Source: Orobanche coerulescens (Eukaryota; Streptophyta; Magnoliopsida; Lamiales; Orobanchaceae). From it: a stretch of DNA of 64,000 bases. The position numbers and the translations under genes are program-made. The notes beneath the pieces are model-generated. The model saw only the letters and a program-made list of their open reading frames with translations. It was not told the origin of the DNA and ran no database searches. Below are positions 55,954-64,000 of the stretch, piece after piece (position 1 is the first letter of the stretch; each line of letters opens with the position of its first letter). The stretch is from assembly GCA_033398695.1 (NCBI GenBank), contig CM065801.1, positions 108,648,670-108,712,669 of the forward strand, in the 5' to 3' direction.

Positions 55954-58090
55954 CTAATTAAAAGAAACGAATTCCTTAGGCCATGCGGTCGTACTCCCAA
56001 CTGCATCCGCGATGACTGACATATCTGAGTTAGGCCTCCACAAATCAGCATTAGGAACCAAAGCTACTTGAACCCAAACCTTCCAAGCATCATTTCCAAC
56101 GGGAACACCGTGCACCATAGCATTAGGATCCGTGGATGCAATTGTAACCGGCAAGAACCTTCTTTCGCCAATCCATAATTTGCATTTGCGATCAACGGTG
56201 ACACTTGTACGGGCATCTCTTGAAGTTGAACCATAACAATCACGAGCATTAGAGCTACCATTATGTGACGACGAGTGGGTGACTTCCCATTCAAATTTTC
56301 CCTTGAACCAATATTATGCAAATGCGGAGAGGCCATCTTTGAATTTGCTTTCTCCTTTGACGCGAAACCCTAGGAACAATCACGAGTTAACATGTAAGTG
56401 AAAACTATAAATAACTCTAAAAACAATGTGCTTGACTACAAAATACTTGCTGCATACGCATAAAGTGTCTCATCTCCGCCATTTCATTTTCTAAATGTTC
56501 AAACTTCTCCATTTTTTATTCGGTTCAAACTTGATTCTCAAGTGCTTGGACTTTCTTTGAACTATTCATGTGGATACCCATTTTTGATGGGGTAATACCA
56601 AATCCCATCCCTCTAACTCTTCCATTTCTCTCGGGCCCGAGTATTTGAGAGAGTGCGTCCTCATTAATTGATGTCAAATGGGAGGTTTGAGAGGATGTGA
56701 TCTCTTGTATTTTACTCTTGAAAATTAGTAAACAAACAAGTATTAAATGATAGATTAGGCAAAATACTCCCTCCATCCCAAAATAATCTTCTATTTTTTC
56801 TTTATTGTTACTACAATTGAACTTTGAGAAATAAACATGGATTGATTTGATTATAATATCAATAACAAGTTTTTGTATTTTTAATAGGATAGTTAAATCA
56901 TCCTAAAATAATTACTCAAAGTTCATTCGTAATAATGACATAAAAGATTGGCATTTTGGGCGGAGGGAGTAAAAAATAAAGTATGATTTAGTTGAAATGT
57001 CACTTACCATACAATCGGCAATAAATGGAGTTGGTACTTCACCATTCTTTTTAGTGTGTGCTTTACACCAAATATCTTCTCTCCTTAGAGGCTTTTCTGG
57101 ATTCTCCTTTCTCTAAAAAGAATAAGTACTATTTAAGTTAAAATTCAAAGCGAAAATATGTAATAATCACGTGAGGTGGGATGGAAGGAGTATTGATCAA
57201 TTTATAGAAAGTTACCATTTCATCCTCTAGTCGAGCATACCCCTTCCGACTCATTGTATGTGGGGCATGATTGTTCGCCCTAATCTCCTTATACATTTTG
57301 CTCTTCACCTACGCCATTTCTTATGTTACAAACAAAAAATATACAACATAAACTAATTATAAAAAACTGAATTTACCTCAAATTCATTTGATAACTTTTC
57401 TGCGATAAAAGTGCTCCACTCTTCAAGAGATATGTTATATGGTTTAAGGGCTGCAAATTTTGACTCTTTATCTCGCATTTTTGATACATCTCTAAGAGAT
57501 TCTATCAGCTTCGATTTAGACTGCCTCCAACGAGTGCCCATTTGTTGAATAATAAGCTTCTCGTGCATGTCATCAATCTTGAATCTCCCGTACATAAACA
57601 TCATATCACAAATACGGAACATGTACACTTTAATTTTTATGTTCAAACCCAATTAAATATATTATCATTACCTTAACACATGTCCACAAATCTTTCTTTG
57701 TTTCATTAGGAACTTTCCTCCAATCATCAATATTGACCGGTACAAATTGTCGTGCTAAAGCACCCAAGAATGAAGATAACCACTCGGAATGCTCACCGAT
57801 ATAAATTGTCCTCTTTCATTGAAATCCACCTCTATTAGTTCCGTAGGATTTGAGCATAATTCTCTCAACCTTGTTGGGCCTCTTTTTTTCTTTCCCAATG
57901 CCTCTTGTTCTTCAATCAACTGCTCTTCACAGGTATATTCATTAGGAACTTCAGTATAAACACGTTCAGGAGAGGGATTCGACCCTCTTTCACAAATTCG
58001 AATGCATTCATTCCCTTGTTGTTGCGAAATTGCAACCGATGCTAAATGTATTTTCTTCAAGCGCCTACTCCCCTTTCTTGAACTCTGCAT
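55954..58090 (-). pseudogene. CACTA second gene (plant En/Spm transposase_24 family), interrupted
   Basis: Exon-like minus-strand segments occur in order. 57755-58090 has LGKKKRGPTRLRELC and ELIEVDFNERGQ. 57353-57652 has GTRWRQSKSKLIESL and EEWSTFIAEKLSNEFE. About 57240-57300 has KSKMYKEIRANNHAPHTMSR and GYARLEDEM. About 57060-57120 has RKENPEKPLRREDIWCKAHT. 56460-56776 has SQILGPERNGRVRGMGFGIT and a coiled coil. 55954-56170 has VTIASTDPNAMVHGVPVG and VWVQVALVPNADLWRPNSDM. This is the second gene typical of plant CACTA elements, thought to act with the tnp2 protein in binding element ends. A Stowaway element lies in one intron. Stops and the gap pattern suggest decay, but splicing cannot be modelled here. 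Confidence 0.8.
56767..56969. mobile_element. Stowaway-type MITE
   Basis: The 203-bp element has inverted ends CTCCCTCCATCCCAAAATA and, inverted, TTTTGGGCGGAGGGAG, flanked by TA duplications (56765-56766, 56970-56971), the signature of Tc1/mariner-derived Stowaway elements. It lies in an intron of the CACTA second gene. Lone similar ends occur near 57176-57194 and 58462-58478. Confidence 0.9.
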
Positions 58091-58111
58091 AGATCATTGT
58101 AAAGTTAGTAA

Positions 58112-58430
58112 TTTTAAAATCTGCTTTGAAAAATATGGACATGGAACTAATTTTAAAATCTGCTTTGAAAAATCTGCTTTAAAATCTAATTTTAAAATCT
58201 GCTTTGAAAAATCTGGACATGAAAAATCTGCTTTGAAAAATCTGGACATGGAACTAATTTTAAAATCTGCTTTGAAAAATCTGCTTTAAAATCTAATTTT
58301 AAAATCTGCTTTGAAAAATCTGGACATGAAAAATCTGCTTTGAAAAATCTGTATTTTCTTCAAGCGCCTACTCCCCTTTCTATCTTGGACATGGAACTAA
58401 TTTTAAAATCTGCTTTGAAAAAATGCAATA
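58112..58430. repeat. Minisatellite of TTTTAAAATCTGCTTTGAAAAATCT units
   Basis: Twelve or so copies of aaatctgctttgaaaaat combine with ctggacatg(g/a)a spacers in higher-order blocks of about 75 and 150 bp. A 30-bp flank (gtattttcttcaagcgcctac) occurs both before and after the array, so a segment of the gene exon has been duplicated around it. It lies at the 5' end of the CACTA second gene. Confidence 0.88.
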
Positions 58431-58944
58431 AACAAACATAATGACACTATTGTTAGCATTTGGGACGGAGGGAGTATATATTTTATAACTAAAAACAATG
58501 ACATACACATGTAAAATCATTATGGTAACACTAACTCTTACCTCTATCCCATCATTACCCATTGTGATCACGTCGACAAACTTTGATAGAGTTATCTAAA
58601 GATCCTCCTACTCAGCCTCTACCTGTTATATGGAAGAAAAGCAATCAAATAATTTTGTAAATATGGTAGTACAAGTAATGTAATAAACAAACATAATGAC
58701 ACTATAATTAAGAAAAATAGTCATAATAACATAAATACTTATCAAATATACCAATTTGTCATCACATCCCACTCTTGCGCAAGTACTATCTTGGCAATCA
58801 TCGGTTTTATCAAGCAAAGATACATCAAGTGGATTACACGACAATTCATTATTCTCATCATCACTCTTATCATAGATCTCCATATCATGATAGCCCCTTG
58901 GTGGTGGTCGACAACAACTTGCCAATTAGATGTTTTGCTTTCTC

Positions 58945-61900
58945 TCAATAGAATACTTGTGAGGCTTGCGTTGCTAGTATAAAAGGATCTCCTTTAAATT
59001 GATCTTGAAATTGAGCAAAGTTGACTAATGTAAATCCATCTTCAACCTTCACTCCACGATAGATATTTGCCCAATCACACTTAAATAAGGGAATCTGAAA
59101 CATAAGATAGTCCAACACTATAATGTTACGCAAGATCCCGTAATGACCTATTGTGTTGCTACTAGATTGGCAATTGTCATTTGGACAGATTGACGTATTG
59201 TAGTTGCTTCAAGTGAAACACCACTATTCTGTGGCCTTTTCGGTGTCCTTGGTACGAAATCGACGACCATTTATTATATAGCGAATATGAGAGAGCTTGC
59301 CTTCTAGGCCCATATGATAACCACTTTATTGTTTCAGAACTTCTACTTCGCTTTGAGGCTATTTGGTCTTTAACTCGTATATTTATTTTAAATAAATAAC
59401 ATACTTATTCACAATGTATAAACTAATAAAGTCCAAATAATATGTAAAAACCTTTTTGTAAACCAACTAGAGAAAGTGTCAGAATGCATCTTTGAAAGTT
59501 GATCATCGGATAGATCGGTATGTAACATCTTCAACTCTTCCATATGCATCCTAAAAACAAATAATGTGAAAATATTCCTAAGAAACAAACTAGACAAAAT
59601 TGCATATAACTTAAACTTACACTTCATATGGTTCCACTTCGCCGTATTAAACAACACATATCGATGACCATTTTGCATGTCTTCATTAGACAATGTAGTA
59701 TGCTCTCCTTTAGAAATTGGTCGTCCTTCAAATGTGTTTTCATTTTGGTATTCCTCATTGCGTTTATGTGTTTCAAATAGTGCACAACTTTCCTTAATGT
59801 ACTCACAACAAAATCGTATGGATTCTTGACAAGATAGCCTTCACATATGCATCCTTCGGGTCGTGCGGGATTTCTAACATATTCCTTGCGGCTTCATAAA
59901 TCTAAAAATATTGGATATAAATTAGGAAGGAAAATATCATTCAAGCCTATTACCTGATAATAAAGGGATATCAAATACCTTTCAAACGGGTACATCCAAT
60001 GAAATTGATTTGATCCACAAAGACGAGTTTCTCGGCCTAAATGTATTGTCAAGTGAATCATAATATCAAAGAATGAAGGAGGAAAATATCTTTCAAGAAT
60101 GCACAATGTATCAATTATCTCCTTTTACAGCCTTCAATTTTTTTGACATCAACCACTCTTTGGCTTATATCATAGAAAAATGAACGAAGCGAAGTAATGC
60201 ATTTCTTGGCCCTTTTGGTAGAAGTCCTCTCAATGCGACCGGCAATAAGCTGTTGCATCAATACATGGTAATCATGGGACTTGAGTCCAAGTATCTTGTC
60301 ATTCTGCAAAAGCTGTTTGCAATATTAGAGCTATACCGTCAGAACTTTCAAATTTCTTAGTCGCCAATAAAATGTCTCTATCTCGAACTTGTTAACGTAT
60401 GTTGGCACGGTGGAAGGGCTAACTTACTATTCTCATCAAGCCTTGGGTGCAACTCGCCGAATTCCCATACTTTCCAAGTCTTTACGAGCACTATGGCCAT
60501 CTTTTGATCTTCCTTTTATATCAAGCAAAGTGCACAGTAAACTCTCACCACAATTTTTTTCGATGTGCATTAAATCCAAACAGTGACGTACCAACAAATG
60601 CTAAAAATAAGATATTTTATTAGTTATCAGCTAGCTATTAACTATGTCATTATATTGAATTAACATTAAAGCACAAAATTTGTTATACCTCGTAATATGG
60701 CAACTCAAAAAAATTGATTTTTTCTTCCAATTCAGGACCTTAACTTTCTTTATAATCTTCCTCCTCCTTTTCTTCTTTCTCTTACCTTTTGCCCTTCCTT
60801 GTCTCGGTTCTTCATCTTGCTCATTTCATCCCATTTTCCAAAATCATTTTCAATCCCATTAACAACTGCTAAAATTTCAGAACCAGACAATATATGAGGT
60901 TTCCCCCTCTTCTCATGGGTTCCATCAAACCAACTCTTCTTCTTTCGGTAAGGATGATTGGGTATAAGAAACCGTCGATGACCCATATACGCACACTTGT
61001 GACTGTGAGGTAGATAAATTGAACAAGTATTAGCACCACAAATAGGACATGCCATCTTACCCTTAGTCGTACACCCAGCTAGATTTCCATAAGCCGGAAA
61101 ATCATTAATCGTCCACATGAGAATAACCTTCAGATTGAAAATGCTCTTCGTAAATGCATCGTACACCTCAACCCCACTTATCCATAACTCTTTCAAATCT
61201 TCAATCAATGGCCTTAAATATACATCAATATCATTTCCTGGTTGCCTTGGACCAGGGATTAGCAAAGTTAACATCATATTTTCCCTTTTCATGCACGCCA
61301 AGGGGAGGTTGTAATTAACAAGCATCACGGGCCAACAACTATGTGTAGAACTAAGATTACTATAAGGATTAAATCCATCTGGCAAGTCCAAGTCTTAAAT
61401 TCCTAGGATCGGATGAAAAACAAGGCCACCTACTATCAATAGACTTCCACTGTGGCGAGTCAACAGGATGTCGCATTTTGTTATCGTTACTATGATGACT
61501 GCTATGCCACAATAATTGTTCAGAATTATCTAATGATCTGAACATCCTTCTAAATCTGGGAATAATAGGAAAGTATCTCAACACCTTGGCTGGTACCCCC
61601 TATTTAATTTTACGCTCATCTCCTTTTCCTACCACTTTCCACTGGATTTCCCACACCTTGGACAATTGTCTAGATACGCCAAGTCTTTTCTAAATAAACA
61701 ACAATCATTAGCACATGCATGTATTTTTCATAACCCAAGTCAAAGCTCTTAAGTAATTTTTTTGGTATATGTGGAACTAGGAAGTACATTCTTACGTGGC
61801 AACATGTGACCTAAAATTTTGAGAAGATCGATAAATGCTTTGTCGAAATGCCGTTAACGGCTTTATGTTTGAAAAGCACAACTGTCATTGCCAACTTTGT

Positions 61901-62270
61901 ATAGTCACTACAACCCATATATAAGGAGTTTCGCATCTTCTAATAATTTTGAAAACCCCTCATCTCCCATTGCTTGTATAATTTGGAATCGTTTCCTCGT
62001 TAACACGTGCATCTATGAACATCCTATATGTATCGATATATCATCAAGATCAAATGTCCTTTTGGAGGAAGTGCTAGGGCGTTCTTCCCGTGAAAAATCC
62101 AAACATCGTATGTCTTATCCATACCATATATAACCAAGTGCGAGACTACATCATCACTAGACCGGTAATCCAATTTACGCATCGAGTACAAGGACATCTA
62201 ATTTTAGAGGGATTTCCTAGACTTTCCAAACTTATTGCTACAAAATTTCTTACTCCTTCCTGTAAGCGTG
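58945..62270 (-). pseudogene. tnp2-type CACTA transposase, degenerate
   Basis: Minus-strand segments cover the whole family order. The transposase-associated domain is at about 62060-62270 (IRCPCTRCVNWI, YGMDKTYDVWIFHGK). The N-terminal linker is at about 61690-61950 (YMGCSDYTKLAM, SFDLGYEKYM). The tnp2 core is at about 60830-61600 (RLGLA, DGFNPYSNLSSTHSCWPVML, LIPGPRQPGNDIDVYLRPLI, MWTINDFPAYGNLAG, CPICG, YMGHRRFL). Next come HCLDLMHIEKNC (about 60560-60590), the DUF4218 part (about 59900-60300, LERYFPPSFFDIMIHLTIHL, MYPFERY) and DUF4216 (58945-59133, FKCDWANIYRGVKVEDGFTL). A frameshift at about 61385 between RLGLA and DGFNP and several stops break it. The protein would cut and join CACTA ends. 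Confidence 0.88.
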
Positions 62271-62526
62271 GTTGGCCTACAAACAAAATTATACATATTA
62301 CATAGCTGGCATAAGACAACAAGAAGCTATGAAACTACTATTTAAGCTTAGAGTGAAAACCTGGGCAGATTCACCCACGATTTATCCATCGATATGAATT
62401 ATGAGTACACCGAGAACACTACAAGAGATAATAATATTAGCACAGTTTGAAGAATTAATAATTTAGTACATCTCATTGTACCTTAGCGCTAGCCCAAAGC
62501 TAACTCGAGATGTCGATTTTTCAATC

Positions 62527-62607
62527 GGAAAGAAAACATAAGAAAAGGAGAAATAAAACATGTTGGAAGAAAAACAAGGTAAAATGGAGGGAGGGAGGGA
62601 GTGAGGG
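62527..62607 (+). repeat. Left arm of a perfect 81-bp inverted repeat
   Basis: It starts GGAAAGAAAACATAAG and ends GGGAGGGAGTGAGGG. It is an exact reverse complement of 63328-63408; the loop between them is 720 bp. Confidence 0.95.
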
Positions 62608-63327
62608 CCTATGCCGGTTACACAATTAATACTTCAGTATGGTGGCCTGCTTGGCCAAGAATATTAAGATTTTCAAAGGTTATTGAATGTCAGTTTATCT
62701 GGCGATAATGATTTGTGAATTAGGCTCGAATTCATGCTCAATAATCTCATTAGGACAAGACACCATAATTTTACATTGCAACATTTGGTTTTCATGAATT
62801 GGACAAGTGCGAGGCAGTCGACATGAAATGCTCTCATCATGGCCAAAACTAAAATCGACTTGATCTAGCTTTCAATAAGTGCCATGTACGAGTTACAAGT
62901 TCAATGCTTCACCATTATCACGAGCTTTATTATTTCCCAAACTAGGTGTGATAACCACATGGGAAGGTAACCATATTCCAAAGACAACTATTCTCTACTA
63001 GCCACTTTATCAACCTCATTGAAGAGGGGCTTGAATACAAGTCAATCAACCAAACAATATGTTCATACATTCTTGGTGTGAACAGTTTCAAGTATTTCTA
63101 GTTCTCTAATGGTTTAAAAGATAATATATAATGCAACAGTTTAAGTTCTATTGAACATTTTTGAGAAATTAAAGAAGAATTGCAAAAGAAACGTTAGCAG
63201 CAAATAAGCTTTGCAAGGGGGAAGTTAAGGGCTAATTATAAATGCATCGCTGAGGTTTAGTCTACTTACCAAAAATCGACCTCTGTTTACTAAAGTGAAA
63301 AATCGACCTCTCCCCCCCTCCCTCCCT

Positions 63328-63408
63328 CCCTCACTCCCTCCCTCCCTCCATTTTACCTTGTTTTTCTTCCAACATGTTTTATTTCTCCTTTTCTTATGTT
63401 TTCTTTCC
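63328..63408 (-). repeat. Right arm of a perfect 81-bp inverted repeat
   Basis: Exact reverse complement of 62527-62607. It is preceded by a further C-rich tract (63311-63327) absent from the left arm, and two copies of aaaaatcgacctct precede it (63271-63284, 63297-63310). Confidence 0.95.
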
Positions 63409-63483
63409 AGTACATCTCATTCCAAGAGATATAAATTTTTTTGCGTTTGTAAACAATAGTAGGGGATTTTTGTCTAAAGTTAA

Positions 63484-63918
63484 CTACAAGTCGTTTCGCA
63501 CTGTTTCTTCACTCTTCTCTATATCAATATATGACATGTAATAAATAACTACAAACGAGCATAAACTTACAGGAACACGAAAGCGAATCTGACGAAAAAT
63601 TAACATCATTAGGTTTCGAAAATACCTATCGGTTTCACCACAAACCGTAAAGAGCTCTATTAATCCTTTCATAACCAAACACCATAATCAACTTATCTGA
63701 CTTATTAATTCAGTTTCTGAATTATATATGTCACAAGATAATATTAAAGATAGAGAGACACATACCGAGAGAGAGAGAGAACGAACGGGGAAGGAAGAGA
63801 GATGATACGGTGTTGTTGTTGTTGTGGAGAGTGTCAAGAGCAGCGCCGCCTCCGACCAGTATCGCCGCCGTCTGTGCTTTTGGGATTTGGGAACGAGCGG
63901 GGGAAGGAAGCCGTTCAC
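63484..63918 (-). other. Possible 5' exons of an unidentified gene
   Basis: On the minus strand a CCG- and CT-rich stretch with an ATG at 63918 runs to a clean donor (CTCTCGG|GTATGTG, about 63765), as at the first exon or leader of a plant gene. A later stretch (about 63550-63680) could hold small exons: VMKGLIELFTVCGETDR before GTATTTTCG, then IRFRVP before GTAAGT. No family was recognised. It could be the 5' end of the CACTA gene set, a captured leader or a real host gene reading into the transposon. Confidence 0.35.
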
Positions 63919-64000
63919 GTTTTTTGTTTTTCTTTTTTTTCCTTTTTTCCCTTCTGCGTTCTGCGTTCTGTGTTTGTAGCGTATGTGTTTTTCTTTTTCT

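Larger units (their letters stand above)
62280..63680. other. Region upstream of tnp2, with a large inverted repeat
   Basis: No gene is recognised apart from the repeat arms listed separately. A CACTACAAGAG sequence at 62417 looks like a CACTA end but has no partner or duplication in the window. Confidence 0.5.
51230..64000 (-). mobile_element. Second CACTA (En/Spm) transposon, degenerate, right end not found in the window
   Basis: Two CACTA-type genes (tnp2 transposase at 58.9-62.3 kb, a second transposase-family gene at 56-58.1 kb) and a subterminal array at the left (51.2-51.64 kb) define it. It also carries captured SGT1 and SMG1-like sequence. The exact left terminus could not be fixed: no clean CACTA motif with a 3-bp duplication is visible. 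The right terminus is not seen and probably lies past 64000, although the last 1.7 kb could be foreign. Confidence 0.75.

Noticed and set aside
58002..58289. 95-codon plus-strand frame with repeated KICFEK
   Set aside because: It is the minisatellite read through; it begins antisense to a recognisable transposase exon.
62417..62427. CACTACAAGAG as a CACTA terminus
   Set aside because: No 3-bp duplication, no subterminal repeats beside it and no inverted partner in the window; it also points away from the tnp2 gene.

Overview
This window is plant nuclear DNA made almost entirely of transposable elements stacked inside one another. The plant signs are LTR retrotransposons primed by initiator tRNA-Met, a chromodomain Ty3/gypsy polyprotein, Athila-type and Tat-like gag sequences, CACTA transposons with tnp2 transposase, a Cassandra LTR carrying a 5S rRNA-like domain, Stowaway and Mutator-type elements, and captured exons of plant genes (pyruvate kinase, fibrillin, SGT1, a SMG1-like kinase). 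A large, repeat-rich angiosperm genome, probably a eudicot, fits best; the species cannot be told. I see no intact host gene. At most, the 5' end of one may lie on the minus strand at 63.5-63.9 kb.

Layout, left part (1-15.3 kb): element C is an LTR pair in minus orientation with very long LTRs (about 4.8 kb by my reckoning) around an internal region of only 387 bp. Its left LTR starts before the window, ends at 12605, and is interrupted by a Cassandra solo LTR (1207-1524), a gag-protease element A (2946-7195) and a non-coding element B (7287-11760). Its right LTR starts at 12993, lacks about 2.3 kb present in the left one, and is split at 15270 by a long nested block.

Middle part (15.3-41.7 kb): solo LTR E (15271-41402) is interrupted by gag-only element F (16640-40321). 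F is interrupted by CACTA transposon D (18314-35069) and by a second solo LTR G (35735-38481). D has no transposase but carries exons of pyruvate kinase and of a plastid-lipid-associated (fibrillin-like) protein, a Mutator-like element, a 281-bp fold-back element, and a full-length but broken Ty3/gypsy chromovirus I (23652-33293). Target-site duplications support these nestings: gtctc for E, atatc for F, aat for D, gtaca for G, and gttcc/attcc for I. C itself ends at 41669 inside the pol gene of an Athila-like element M (41670-47186, minus), so the remainder of M should lie left of the window. The chain M > C > E > F > D > I is five successive insertions into one another.

Right part (47.2-64 kb): an LTR fragment L (47187-48154), an LTR plus the chromodomain end of pol from another chromovirus J (48155-50628), an LTR fragment K (50629 to about 51230), and then a second, potentially coding but degenerate CACTA element (about 51.2 kb to beyond 62.3 kb, genes on minus). 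This one carries tnp2 transposase, a second transposase-family gene, and captured, intron-containing pieces of SGT1 and of a SMG1-like PI3K-related kinase. The last 1.7 kb holds a perfect 81-bp inverted repeat and a possible first exon.

The least expected theme is in the LTRs. In several related LTR families (C, E, G, I, J, possibly K) the stretch just upstream of the putative TATA box is filled with short GC-rich palindromes or tandem repeats. The motif differs between families, and even between copies that share the rest of the LTR. This looks like a fast-evolving promoter-proximal module.
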